Below the pieces are notes generated by a model. It saw nothing but the letters and a program-made list of their open reading frames with translations. It did no database searches and was not told the DNA's origin. From Coprobacillus cateniformis (lineage in GTDB: Bacteria > Bacillota_I > Bacilli_A > Erysipelotrichales > Coprobacillaceae), in NCBI RefSeq assembly GCF_009767585.1, contig NZ_WSNW01000001.1:1270090-1334089 (forward strand): 64,000 nt of DNA. The letters run 5' to 3'. Below are positions 1 through 8,701 of the stretch, in pieces. The position numbers and the translations under genes are program-made. How positions within the stretch are numbered: position 1 is the stretch's first letter; the number at the start of each line of letters is the position of its first letter.

Positions 1-2454
1 AGGCTCTTTATCATAACCGTTTCCTATGCGATACCCCTGATGATACATCTCATCATAGCTGTCAAAACCTGACTGTGAAGCTACTATCTCTCGATAATCC
101 TCAATCGGCATACTGCCCATATTGGTCTGAACTTCTTCCGTTTCATTTCTTTCTTCGGCAGGTTCTTCCTTCACAATCAAATGCTCATTCATCGGGTTCT
201 CACGCACTTTTCTGTCAAACTCTGTGCGTGAAAATTCCTTATTGAACAGTGGCATATCATAGTCATAGAGCATTACTCTCTCATCATCAACAGATAAGAT
301 TTCATACTCAGAAGCACCGATATACACCTTATCGCCAAGATGATATTCATACTGCACATCTTGCGGCTGTTCTGCTTCTTCAGGTTCTTTTTCGGCTGGT
401 TCAACCTCCTGCTCCGGTGGTGCATTAGAGAGTATCTCACGATTTCTTTTCATTTCCTCGATTTTGGCTCTGCGTTCCTCTTGACTTTCAAGCCACTGAG
501 GATAACGTTCTTTTTCCTTTGGATTTAAGTATCTGTCCATTCGGATAAGTTCCCCGATACGCTTCTCCACCTGCGACCACGAAAGTGTGATATGTGGATT
601 TTCTTTACCGATGCCTTTCGTAATCGTAATACCTTTTCCATCGTGGCTCTCATCAATGCCTGCCCCGATTATGACGGGATAAGAACCGCCCCAACCGTAT
701 TCATTTTTCAAGAAGTCGGCATTTTCTTTTGCAGAAAGGCTTTTTTCAAACTGTTCATAGATACGCATTTTTCCCTCAGAAAATCCGCTTCCATTCGCAA
801 GAACAGCGTCGATAATCTCCTGAGAAAAAACAAAGGCAGAGGTTTTCTTTTCCTCTGCCCGACCGTCTAATATGAATGTCATCTGACCGTCCATTGACGG
901 TAATGGTTTTATGCTGTCACTTAATTCTCCCAGTAATCGCATAGCTTCAAAGTGTCGGGCAATAACAGCCCAATCATAAAAGCTCTGTGCGGTTCTGCTG
1001 TCGTATTTGCCCTCCCACAAATGCAGAACGTTTTCAAAGGTCTTGTACCCTACTGTCCCGCCGTCCTCTAAAGTAAGTTCGGTATAATCATTATTGAAAA
1101 TACTCTTTATATACTCTGTACGGTCTTTGTTATCAGGATTACGTTCATAATAATCTTTGATTTCTTCCAGACTAGCTGACAAATGTGGTGTCGTCCTGAG
1201 AATTTCATTGATTACTTCATCACGTCCAAAGAACGGAAGGCTTTTATCCTCATGCGTTCTGTCGTAATACTCTAAGCGAATATCACTTCCGCTTTCACGA
1301 TTTCCTGTGCCGAGCTGCGAAGGGAGTTCATCAGACGAACCCATTTCATCATATCCTCTGCTTTCATCTGTTCGGTCACTCCCTCTTTCTGTGCCATCTG
1401 GCTCAGGATTGTTTCCTCCATCTTGCTGGCTCTCTGTTCCACTTCCGCCAAGTGCTGTGTCAGTTCGCCCCTCGTCAGGAGATTGTAGTAAAGGACTCTG
1501 TGATGTTCCTTCAGAAACTCTCTCCTCATCTGAGCGTATCTGCCCAAAGTCACTTCCGGCTGCTGTGGAAGTTTCAGGTTCGGAAGGCTGTAATCGCCCA
1601 CCATCGTGTAGGTCAGTTCGTTCATTGTCCAAACTCCTTTCGTCGTTATTTTCAACCTTATTGTATTCATTTCTGTCCTGACCGACAATTATGCGATTTT
1701 GACGGTTGAGTGCAGTAATTGTTTTAGATATTTCCGTCAATCCCATTTCTGCAATATCACTGGTAGCAAATCCAAGTGCATTGAGTGTTTCCTGCGTATT
1801 GAAGTTGGTAACATCTCTGAAATCATCAAGTTCAAAATAACCGTCCGTATCAACGCCAAGCCTTGACATCATCATATATGCCACACTATTTGTCACGACA
1901 TTTTTATAAATGAAAGCCACAATATCCTCTTCCACTTCCTCAAAGGAACTGCCCTCGGTTGCATAGTAAAGGTCTTGCAGATAATCAGGGATATTATCCT
2001 CTGCCGCATTTCTTGCTGCTCCCATAATTGCTTCGGCAAGACTGCTCTTATTCTCAATCTCTCCGAAAGTGCTTTCCAATGTTTCAATCACATCAGCTTC
2101 GTATTCCTGACGCATATCCCAAATCGGGACTGTTCTTGAATATCTGCTTTCGTGAGTATCTGAAATATCAAAGTAATGTGTCAGTCTTTGCCGTGAACGG
2201 TTCTCATCAGCAAAAACAGCAATACCTCTTGCACCTCGGTTGACCCATCTGCCAAAAATTTTGTTCCACTGCTCTATCTCAAGAACCGCCGTTGCATCAG
2301 GTCGCTGTGCATATACAAGAAGCTGTTCGTCATAGCGTAACTTATAATTTCGGCAAGCCGAAGCTAAGAATGCCTGCCAGTTCTGAGGATTTGACACAAC
2401 CGTTTTGCAGGTGCGGTTGTAAAGCTCAGAAATAAGGTCATATTTTCGTGCCAT
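1..2454 (-). CDS. giant ICE helicase/methylase-type protein, N-terminal 818 codons (partial)
   Basis: An open frame runs without a stop from ATG at 2454 to the window edge, so only the N-terminal part is seen. A strong Shine-Dalgarno (aaggaggtg) precedes the start. The first ~80 residues contain a QRPDATAVLEIEQWNKIFGRW stretch resembling the ArdC-like N-terminal domain seen in mobile-element polyproteins. Residues ~280-400 are a hydrophilic, low-complexity linker; then comes a LEYYDRT...FFGRDEVINEIL type region typical of the large (>2000 residue) SNF2-helicase/DNA-methylase proteins of Lachnospiraceae ICEs. Helicase motifs themselves would lie off the window, so the enzymatic label is family-based inference. 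The linker coincides exactly with an overprinted TnpV-like gene. Confidence 0.7.
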   Translation of the reverse strand, partial: MARKYDLISELYNRTCKTVVSNPQNWQAFLASACRNYKLRYDEQLLVYAQRPDATAVLEIEQWNKIFGRWVNRGARGIAVFADENRSRQRLTHYFDISDTHESRYSRTVPIWDMRQEYEADVIETLESTFGEIENKSSLAEAIMGAARNAAEDNIPDYLQDLYYATEGSSFEEVEEDIVAFIYKNVVTNSVAYMMMSRLGVDTDGYFELDDFRDVTNFNTQETLNALGFATSDIAEMGLTEISKTITALNRQNRIIVGQDRNEYNKVENNDERSLDNERTDLHDGGRLQPSEPETSTAAGSDFGQIRSDEERVSEGTSQSPLLQSPDEGRTDTALGGSGTESQQDGGNNPEPDGTERGSDRTDESRGYDEMGSSDELPSQLGTGNRESGSDIRLEYYDRTHEDKSLPFFGRDEVINEILRTTPHLSASLEEIKDYYERNPDNKDRTEYIKSIFNNDYTELTLEDGGTVGYKTFENVLHLWEGKYDSRTAQSFYDWAVIARHFEAMRLLGELSDSIKPLPSMDGQMTFILDGRAEEKKTSAFVFSQEIIDAVLANGSGFSEGKMRIYEQFEKSLSAKENADFLKNEYGWGGSYPVIIGAGIDESHDGKGITITKGIGKENPHITLSWSQVEKRIGELIRMDRYLNPKEKERYPQWLESQEERRAKIEEMKRNREILSNAPPEQEVEPAEKEPEEAEQPQDVQYEYHLGDKVYIGASEYEILSVDDERVMLYDYDMPLFNKEFSRTEFDRKVRENPMNEHLIVKEEPAEERNETEEVQTNMGSMPIEDYREIVASQSGFDSYDEMYHQGYRIGNGYDKEP
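1272..1625 (-). CDS. TnpV-like transposon protein, overprinted inside the helicase gene
   Basis: This 117-residue frame begins MNELTYTMVGDYSLPNL and contains LKEHHRVLYYNLLTRGELTQ and EGVTEQMKAEDMMKWVRLMN pieces, which I recognise as the TnpV family (small protein of Tn4451-like and other clostridial transposons, function unknown). It lies on the same strand as the giant helicase gene but in a different frame. A longer frame opens at 1688, but the internal ATG at 1625 has a perfect Shine-Dalgarno (aaaggag, 8 nt away), so I take 1625 as the start. The family-like sequence plus the ribosome site argue this is a translated gene and not a shadow. Confidence 0.65.
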   Translation of the reverse strand: MNELTYTMVGDYSLPNLKLPQQPEVTLGRYAQMRREFLKEHHRVLYYNLLTRGELTQHLAEVEQRASKMEETILSQMAQKEGVTEQMKAEDMMKWVRLMNSLRSSAQEIVKAEVIFA

Positions 2455-2479
2455 TACCCTTGCACCTCCTTATCGTTTC

Positions 2480-2758
2480 TTATCTCTGCTCCTGCATAGC
2501 AGGCTCTTTCTTCTCATTGTTACCTCTGTTATGTTTTACTGCTTCATCAGAACCTCCGCCCAAATACGAAAAGAGTTTACCGGACTTTGTATTCTTCTGA
2601 AGCTCCATAATCACACCCATATCAGGAATCGTGATATTCGGGATTTTCAGGATTGCTTCCATATCAAGCTGCTGCAACTTTTTCTCCGTATCACAACCGG
2701 AGTCAAAGAGTTTATTCAGCACCTTGACCTTATTCTGAAAAGTTGCTTTGTCTTTCAC
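2480..2758 (-). CDS. small ICE hypothetical protein (92 aa)
   Basis: The start is GTG at 2758, preceded by aaggaggtattttc. The protein is charged and mostly helical, with a basic N-terminus (KDKATFQNKVKVLNKLFD) and a hydrophilic C-terminal tail. It sits between a 98-residue hypothetical gene and the giant helicase gene, with short spacers of about 12 and 25 bases, so it is probably cotranscribed with them. I do not recognise a characterised family. The position just before the helicase gene suggests an accessory DNA-processing or regulatory role, but that is only contextual. Confidence 0.6.
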   Translation of the reverse strand: MKDKATFQNKVKVLNKLFDSGCDTEKKLQQLDMEAILKIPNITIPDMGVIMELQKNTKSGKLFSYLGGGSDEAVKHNRGNNEKKEPAMQEQR

Positions 2759-2770
2759 GAAAATACCTCC

Positions 2771-3067
2771 TTAGCTAATGTTGATTACAATAGAAATACT
2801 GCCGCTCTGTTCTTCTTTCTGCGGATTACGTGAATACTCAGGAAAAAGGGACTGTACTCTCTGCCTTGCCCTGCGTATGGTTTCAAAACAAGGAAGTCCG
2901 TATGCTCTGTAATTAAATACAATATCCTCAAGCGGAAGATTTCCGGCAGGCATATATCCGTATTGGTTGTAATAATGCAGAATGAGAAGCATATCATCAT
3001 ACCTCGACATCGGGCATTCCTTTAAGATTTCAAGCACTCGGCTCTCCACCGTTTTCTGTTGTTTCAT
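2771..3067 (-). CDS. ICE hypothetical protein, helical, possible replication/DNA-binding accessory (98 aa)
   Basis: ATG at 3067 has a good ribosome site (ggagg, 6 nt). The sequence has an N-terminal segment (VESRVLEILKECPMSRYDDMLLILHYY) and a middle FETIRRARQRVQSLFPEY segment, a pattern common in small phage and ICE proteins that pair with replication or packaging genes. No catalytic motif is visible. It is the first gene after the terminator-like hairpin that ends the adhesin operon, so its expression may depend on partial readthrough or on its own promoter. Confidence 0.6.
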   Translation of the reverse strand: MKQQKTVESRVLEILKECPMSRYDDMLLILHYYNQYGYMPAGNLPLEDIVFNYRAYGLPCFETIRRARQRVQSLFPEYSRNPQKEEQSGSISIVINIS

Positions 3068-3088
3068 AATGTTCCTCCAAAAATTAAA

Positions 3089-3114
3089 GGGACAGAGTTT
3101 TTACGCTCTGCCCC
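3089..3114 (-). terminator. rho-independent terminator after the adhesin/TM-peptide pair
   Basis: Nine-base arms (3089-3097 and 3106-3114) form a GC-rich stem; read on the minus strand it is followed by tttaattttt. It separates the adhesin operon from the downstream small genes. Confidence 0.6.
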
Positions 3115-3138
3115 GACTGGTTAATGTTCGCTTGTTAC

Positions 3139-3228
3139 TTACTTCTTACGGTTTTTAACCTGAAGAAAGATAAAGCCGCCGACAATAACGGCGACTAATG
3201 CGATAGCGATAATTGTCTTTGCTTCCAT
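3139..3228 (-). CDS. 29-residue single-pass membrane peptide, coupled to the adhesin
   Basis: The ATG overlaps the adhesin stop codon (TAATG, shared base 3228), a classic translational coupling arrangement. The peptide starts MEAKTIIAIALVALIVGG, one hydrophobic helix, and ends with a basic KNRKK tail, so it should insert with its C-terminus in the cytoplasm. It stops at a TAA at 3139-3141. I know no function; being locked to a sortase-substrate gene suggests an accessory role at the membrane during adhesin export or anchoring. Confidence 0.55.
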   Translation of the reverse strand: MEAKTIIAIALVAVIVGGFIFLQVKNRKK

Positions 3229-6200
3229 TACTCGTTACCCTCCTTTTTCTTCTTTTTGTGTGCAACAACAGAAGTTACGGCGATACCGACAGAAGAAAGT
3301 CCGGCAAGGACATACCAAAGTTTCATATTGGTATTATCTCCTGTTTTCGGCGTATCTCTTAACTCATTGTGCATTTTTACAACGGCTGTTTCATCAAGTT
3401 TGATAGTAACATTCTGGTCGGCAGGTGTGATATATGCGGCAGACGCATTGTTTGCCACTTCTGATATGGTATATTCGCCAATACGAAGTCCCTCAATCAC
3501 GATTTCGCCGTTCTTATCTGTTTCAAATGTCATATCATAGCCGTTTGCTCCGGTTACTCTGAACGCAAAACCTTTAACCTTACCGTCTGAAGATGTCTTA
3601 ACGATTTTCAGTGTTCCACGCATAGCTTCATTGATAAATCCAACACCTGCCTTATTCTCAACGGAATAAGTTGTTTCGTCTTTCTCAATGAAAACAGAGT
3701 ATTCTCCCTTATCAAGCAGGAAGCCCTCCGGTGCTTTGGTTTCACGAACAATATATTTTCCGTAAAGCAGCTCTTTCATCTCATAAATTCCGGTTTCGGT
3801 TTCTTCAAGATTTCCGATAAGTTCATCGCCATCATCAATCTTTCCGTTCTCATTGGTGTCCTTATATACCTCAAAGGTTGCACCCATAAGTTTGTTATCC
3901 GGATATTCAGCGTCCACCTTCGTGAGTCTGATATTGCCGTGAACATACTCATTGACAATCTCAATTTCAACTACCTGCTCGGCTTTGCTGATATTGACCT
4001 CATACGCTTTTTCATCAAGAACAAATCCCTTTGGCTGCTCGATTTCTCTTACAATCCATTTGCCATAAGGAACTTTTTCAAAAGAAAAACTACCGTCTTT
4101 TGCAGAGGTAGTCGTCATAAGTGCAGTATCCTTTGTAAATTCTGTTTCTTCGGCTTTGAAGATACCGATAACAGCACCCTCAAGTGCTTCTCCGTTCTCG
4201 TCAATCTTCTTACCTGATACAGAACCATAGATAAGTTCATTCTTGATTTCTTTTCCATCATTTACTTTGATTTCAACTGTTGCGGTATCCTGACCTGCGT
4301 ATTCAAACACAACCGGATACTTCGTATCAGAGAGAACATAATGCTCATCGGTTGCAATCTCTTTGACATAGTATTTGCCAAACGGAGGGTCTGACTTCAT
4401 AACAGCAGTTCCATTTTCATTTACGCTGACAATCTCAATCAGTCCATCAGCCGGAATAACTGTACCGCTTGCAGATACAATATCTTCTGCGGCATAAAGA
4501 CCAAAGCTGATGTTTTTGATTTCTCCGTTGTCGCCAATACCAAATGTCTTGTCCTTTTCAATGGCTTTTGCAAGGCTTACCTGAACTTTCTGTCTTTCGT
4601 TATAGAACGATGTGGAAGTTTCGGTAACAGAGATATTCTGACCTGCGTAAGTAAGCTCAACCGTATGTGTTTCGCCACTCACTACCATTCCGTAAGGTGC
4701 AGTAATTTCCTTGACCTCGTATTTTCCGAGATAAAGTTCTTTGCTCTTCACAAATCCATCGGAGCTTGTTGTGATAGTATCTACCACTTCGCCCTTTGAA
4801 TAGCGGAGTGTACCGTCCGGTGTACTAATATCTTCCGCAGCACGGACCTCATAAACTGCACCCTCAAGTCCTGCCACTTCATAAACAGGCTGATAGATAA
4901 CATCACTGTCCTCAGAACCACTTACATTGACACCACTAAATACTTCTCCGGTCTTTTCAACCGTGATAGTACCTTTCTGTGCCATATTCGGTTTATTGAC
5001 TTTCACAACAGTTACGCCGCCTTCCTCTGTGGAATTTTCTTCGGTAATATCAAAATATACCGGAGTATCATCAAGTACATACCCGTATGGAGCTTGTACC
5101 TCTACGATAGAATATCCCTTGCCGTAATCCAGTTTTTCAGGTGTTACAAGAGAACCGTTTGCGTCGGTATAGAACACATCAATCGTGGTCGGTGTCGGAT
5201 AAGTAAAGGTCATTTTGACCTGATTGCCCTGCGGGTCGTAAATCTTAAATCCTGCTCCTGCATACGGAATACTCTTTCCGCTTTCTGCATCCACCTTGAC
5301 TACATTGACAAAGCTCTCGAAGTTACGGTTATTGATGAGATAACGATAAGTCTGTGCGTTCTGTGAAATGAACACATCAAAATCATCCATCATCTCTCTG
5401 CCTTCCCAACCGGAAGTCTGGTGTACGGTATAAATACCATACGGCATATCTTTTGTCTGACCGAAGCCATTTTCATCGCAAACGATAGTATCTCTCTCGT
5501 CTTTATTGGCTGCGTCATAGCTTCCGGCAGATTTCAGATAAATCTCAAAGGAAGCTCCCTTTTCAGGAGTTTCAATCTTTGTTTCTCCATCATCAGTGTG
5601 TTTAATGATAGCCACGTTACCTTTGATTACCTGCTCGGTTACATCATTGGAAGTAAGGTTGTGTTCCACCTCATAAAGTTTCGGGTCTGCACCTACTTCA
5701 TGGATAGTCTTATCAAGCAAATATCCCTCTGACGGTGTAATTTCTCGGATTGTCCAATCGGTATCACAAACATATTCTTTAGTAGTGAACTGACCGTTTT
5801 CATCAGTAACATACTTATCTACAAGCGTTTCTCCCTTATAGATACCGTAAACTGCTCCCGAAAGTTTGGCATTGCCCTGTGCTTCGCCTTTCTCAGCGTC
5901 GCTCTTTGTTACTGTTGCAGTAAACTTCTTCAAAATATTATTGAAGTTTCTTGTGGTTACTTCTTTCCACTTCACTGGTGCAGTCTGATTTTTTGGCACA
6001 ACATAACGGATAGCTGTGTCCACTTCTTCAAGAGTATATGGTTCAGAACCACTGATAAGCACATCTTTGAAAGTTGCCACACCGTCTTTATCCGTAACTG
6101 CATACTGGTCAACAGCATCACCGGAAAGAGAAGTACCGAAAAGATGGAACTTCACACCTTCAACAAGGTTATCTTCTGAGGACTTCACTACCTGAAGGTC

Positions 6201-7478
6201 GCCACGCTTCAATTTGTTATTGAAATTGACCTTTGCAACCTGTCCTGCTACAACAGTAACTCTATGTGTTTCCTGCGGCTCGTACTTATCGTATGCCTGC
6301 TCGGTTACAGTATAGATACCCGGCATAAGGTTATCAATCTGGAACTTACCGCCATTAGCTGTTGTAACTGTCTGATTGATACCGTTTCCGGTAATCGTGA
6401 AGTTAATACCGTCAACTTTGCCGTCCTCACTGGTCTTTACAATCTGACAAGAACCATAGCTGACTTTCATCTTCACATAACCGTTGATACTGTCGCTTAC
6501 TTCCTGAGCATAGCTGACAACATCCTGCACACTGGAGTTCTGACCGTGTTTGCCCTCTGACCATACAACCACACCTCTGCGGACTGCATTTTTCTTCGTT
6601 GCGGTAATGGTAAATTCCTTACTCGGTGCGGTGTCCATAGAAACCGTAAGTTTGTTACCATTCACTGAAAAACTTACTCCACTGATGCTTGCCTTGAAAT
6701 TATATTTGGACAGCACATTATTGGAGTCTGTCAGAGTAGTTGTGTACTTACTTCCGTTCCACTCAAGCTCTATTGTCTTTGCCGAACCGGATGATTTATT
6801 ACAAAAGCTCGGTATGGTCGCATGGTTCTGTACACTCTGTACCATACTGTTGTAATAACTGAAAATCTTATTGCGGAGCGGATGCTTTGCATTGATGACA
6901 TCTTTCACATTGCTGCAACCACTGGCTGCTACATGATTGAAGTTTGCATCACGCTCTCCGATAACAGTTTCCCAGATAAGAAGCTGCGTGGCATAAGCCT
7001 GTGCAATGCTGTTTGCTGCCGCTTCATTCTGTGACCTCCAAGATGTCGAGATTGTCCCACGATAGCCATACTGTAAAATACGACCAACGAAAAGACGGAT
7101 TTCATCTCCGGAAATAACCCCATTGGCTGCAAGGTTATTAAAATAATTTTCGTCATACTTATTCATTGTCTGACCGACCTTGAGCGAAATTCCCGGCTCA
7201 ATACAATAAGCAACATTACCTGAGTATGAGCCAATAGCCTTAAGATTGGTAAAATTGGAACGTCCGGTATGCCAACCATTTTTCAAGGTCAAATTGCTGT
7301 GTCCCCATACCCCATCGTAATTAGCATCGCCATCACGAGGGAAATCGACCATATAAACATCGGCTTTTTCTCCCGAAGCAGCATATGCTGTTGTCGAGCC
7401 AATGCCTGCAAAAGTGGTCACACACATAAGGGTCGCCAAGAAAAGCGACGTGACTCTTTTGAATTTTGACTTTATCAT
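3228..7478 (-). CDS. giant LPXTG-type surface adhesin: thioester domain plus about ten SpaA/Cna_B repeats
   Basis: The start is placed at ATG 7478, behind an ideal Shine-Dalgarno (aggagg); a frame 10 codons longer lacks one. The 1416-residue protein has a signal peptide (residues 1-33, ending TTAYA), then a thioester domain with Cys92 in AYCIEPG and Gln165 in TQLLIWE, the residues that form the internal thioester in TQXA/TIE domains. After a ~200-residue region come roughly ten Cna_B/SpaA modules, each opening with a K-x-D/S type strand (QIVKTSED, LQVVKSSED, RLTKVDAE and so on) and closing with an E in an E-x-xAP or similar motif, compatible with isopeptide bonds. The C-terminus has TPKTG, a membrane span and a KKKKK tail, a sortase signal. 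It likely bonds covalently to host or bacterial surfaces, possibly aiding mating contact. Confidence 0.9.
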   Translation of the reverse strand: MIKSKFKRVTSLFLATLMCVTTFAGIGSTTAYAASGEKADVYMVDFPRDGDANYDGVWGHSNLTLKNGWHTGRSNFTNLKAIGSYSGNVAYCIEPGISLKVGQTMNKYDENYFNNLAANGVISGDEIRLFVGRILQYGYRGTISTSWRSQNEAAANSIAQAYATQLLIWETVIGERDANFNHVAASGCSNVKDVINAKHPLRNKIFSYYNSMVQSVQNHATIPSFCNKSSGSAKTIELEWNGSKYTTTLTDSNNVLSKYNFKASISGVSFSVNGNKLTVSMDTAPSKEFTITATKKNAVRRGVVVWSEGKHGQNSSVQDVVSYAQEVSDSINGYVKMKVSYGSCQIVKTSEDGKVDGINFTITGNGINQTVTTANGGKFQIDNLMPGIYTVTEQAYDKYEPQETHRVTVVAGQVAKVNFNNKLKRGDLQVVKSSEDNLVEGVKFHLFGTSLSGDAVDQYAVTDKDGVATFKDVLISGSEPYTLEEVDTAIRYVVPKNQTAPVKWKEVTTRNFNNILKKFTATVTKSDAEKGEAQGNAKLSGAVYGIYKGETLVDKYVTDENGQFTTKEYVCDTDWTIREITPSEGYLLDKTIHEVGADPKLYEVEHNLTSNDVTEQVIKGNVAIIKHTDDGETKIETPEKGASFEIYLKSAGSYDAANKDERDTIVCDENGFGQTKDMPYGIYTVHQTSGWEGREMMDDFDVFISQNAQTYRYLINNRNFESFVNVVKVDAESGKSIPYAGAGFKIYDPQGNQVKMTFTYPTPTTIDVFYTDANGSLVTPEKLDYGKGYSIVEVQAPYGYVLDDTPVYFDITEENSTEEGGVTVVKVNKPNMAQKGTITVEKTGEVFSGVNVSGSEDSDVIYQPVYEVAGLEGAVYEVRAAEDISTPDGTLRYSKGEVVDTITTSSDGFVKSKELYLGKYEVKEITAPYGMVVSGETHTVELTYAGQNISVTETSTSFYNERQKVQVSLAKAIEKDKTFGIGDNGEIKNISFGLYAAEDIVSASGTVIPADGLIEIVSVNENGTAVMKSDPPFGKYYVKEIATDEHYVLSDTKYPVVFEYAGQDTATVEIKVNDGKEIKNELIYGSVSGKKIDENGEALEGAVIGIFKAEETEFTKDTALMTTTSAKDGSFSFEKVPYGKWIVREIEQPKGFVLDEKAYEVNISKAEQVVEIEIVNEYVHGNIRLTKVDAEYPDNKLMGATFEVYKDTNENGKIDDGDELIGNLEETETGIYEMKELLYGKYIVRETKAPEGFLLDKGEYSVFIEKDETTYSVENKAGVGFINEAMRGTLKIVKTSSDGKVKGFAFRVTGANGYDMTFETDKNGEIVIEGLRIGEYTISEVANNASAAYITPADQNVTIKLDETAVVKMHNELRDTPKTGDNTNMKLWYVLAGLSSVGIAVTSVVAHKKKKKEGNE

Positions 7479-7505
7479 TGCGTTTCCTCCTGTAAAAATT
7501 GAAAA

Positions 7506-7527
7506 CACACCGTATCGCTACGATGTG
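7506..7527 (-). terminator. attenuator-like hairpin in the adhesin leader
   Basis: Arms 7506-7514 and 7519-7527 pair (8 of 9 plus a G-U). On the minus strand the stem is followed by ttttcaattttt and then, within 20 bases, by the ribosome site of the adhesin. A terminator placed just before the gene suggests expression is limited by attenuation. A further stem (cgaaaaa/tttttcg around 7565-7588) and a ggagg-preceded mini-frame near 7589-7600 lie upstream. Confidence 0.4.
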
Positions 7528-7646
7528 CCTTTATGGATTTTCTCTTACGACAAGATTTACCTGCCGAAAAACAAATGCGGATTTTTCGTTAATTTTTCAT
7601 TTTACCATACACCTCCAGTCCGTTCATACTGTGCGATTCCCCCTTA

Positions 7647-7690
7647 GAGATAGACATATATTTTGAGATAGTTATATTCAAGTGAGATAG
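7647..7690. repeat. three gagatag direct repeats upstream of the adhesin gene
   Basis: Identical 7-mers at 7647-7653, 7665-7671 and 7684-7690 are spaced 18 and 19 bases start to start, close to two helical turns. They lie between parB and the adhesin leader, where the adhesin promoter should be. Regular spacing suggests a regulator binding site. Confidence 0.45.
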
Positions 7691-7762
7691 TATATATCAT
7701 TTTCGGTAGGTAAAAGTATAACTAAGGGGTTAGAGTGTGAGAAAGGGGAACTGTAAAACAGG

Positions 7763-8701
7763 CTATCTGCTGTCACGCTCTGCACGGTTACGCAAGAACT
7801 TGTTGTAATGCTCCAATGCTTTGCAGACAAAATCCTCCGTCTGACTGACGGGAATGTTTTTCGGGATAAGCTGCCTTACTCTGTCGCCCCTCAACACGAT
7901 TTTTTCCTTTTGATTCGGCTTTTCCTCAGACATAACAGCGTGGATTGCTTCGGTTGTAAGGTTGCCCTCGTTGAATAACTTTCGCATACGGATTGTCTGG
8001 TCGTGTGACGGGGTTGCGTCATTCAGGTCGATTTCATCAACCACATCACGCTGGCAATCTTCATCAAGGTAAGAAAGTTCTACGGCAGGACGCATTTTGA
8101 TACGTCCCTCATCAACAAATTCAAGCAGTTCAGGAACAAGGTTTGTCAGACGCACATATCGGTGTATCTGATTTCTGCTGTCCCCTGTTTCCTGTGCAAT
8201 TTGTTCATCAGTTCGTAAATTCGTCCCCACTGGGGACACATTTTCTTTTCTTGGTCTGCCTGCTTGTCTTTTCATTGCTTCCAAACGCATTTTATAGGCA
8301 AAGGCTTTTTCACTTGGCAATATCTCTGACCTCTGGAAATTACTCTCAACCATTAAAATGGTCGCTTCATCTCTGTTCAGGTCTACAATCTCACTTCTCA
8401 GTGTTTCAAATCCTGCCAGTTCACAAGCTCGCTTTCGTCTGTGTCCTGAAACAAGTTCATATCTGCCGTCCTCTTTCTGCCTTACCGTTGCCGGAGTAAT
8501 AACCCCTCTTTCCTTGACACTCTCCACAAGCTGCATCATATCTTCATCGTCCCTGACCTTAAACGGGTGGTCGGGAAAATCATCAATCAGCTCCAATGGA
8601 ATATCTCGGATTTTTGAAAGCTGTTCTTCATCTCTCTGTGCCTGAGTGGTAAATAAATCATCGAGCTTCGTGAGAGTGAAGTCGCTCTTTCTTCCTGCCA
8701 T
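7763..8701 (-). CDS. parB: ParB/Spo0J-family partition protein
   Basis: The 312-residue protein has the ParB N-terminal nuclease-like fold with the signature LVSGHRRKRACELAG (arginine/CTP-binding box) around residue 90, then VESNFQRSEILPSEKAFAYKMR, and a central helix-turn-helix (DEQIAQETGDSRNQIHRYVRL). The C-terminus should dimerise. It overlaps the upstream parA by 44 bases, so the two are translated together. In ICEs ParAB pairs stabilise the excised circle or control copy; the same might hold here, and a ParB-like protein could also regulate the neighbouring adhesin promoter. No parS site was identified by eye. Confidence 0.88.
   Translation of the reverse strand: MAGRKSDFTLTKLDDLFTTQAQRDEEQLSKIRDIPLELIDDFPDHPFKVRDDEDMMQLVESVKERGVITPATVRQKEDGRYELVSGHRRKRACELAGFETLRSEIVDLNRDEATILMVESNFQRSEILPSEKAFAYKMRLEAMKRQAGRPRKENVSPVGTNLRTDEQIAQETGDSRNQIHRYVRLTNLVPELLEFVDEGRIKMRPAVELSYLDEDCQRDVVDEIDLNDATPSHDQTIRMRKLFNEGNLTTEAIHAVMSEEKPNQKEKIVLRGDRVRQLIPKNIPVSQTEDFVCKALEHYNKFLRNRAERDSR

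Noticed and set aside
3256..7469. Many plus-strand open frames across the adhesin gene
   Set aside because: They are antisense shadows of the long Cna_B-repeat coding sequence; none has a ribosome site or recognisable family.
7589..7600. MKN mini-ORF in the adhesin leader as a real leader peptide
   Set aside because: The spacing from ggagg is long (11 nt) and an overlapping ATG gives another mini-frame, so the choice is not supported; only the hairpin is listed.
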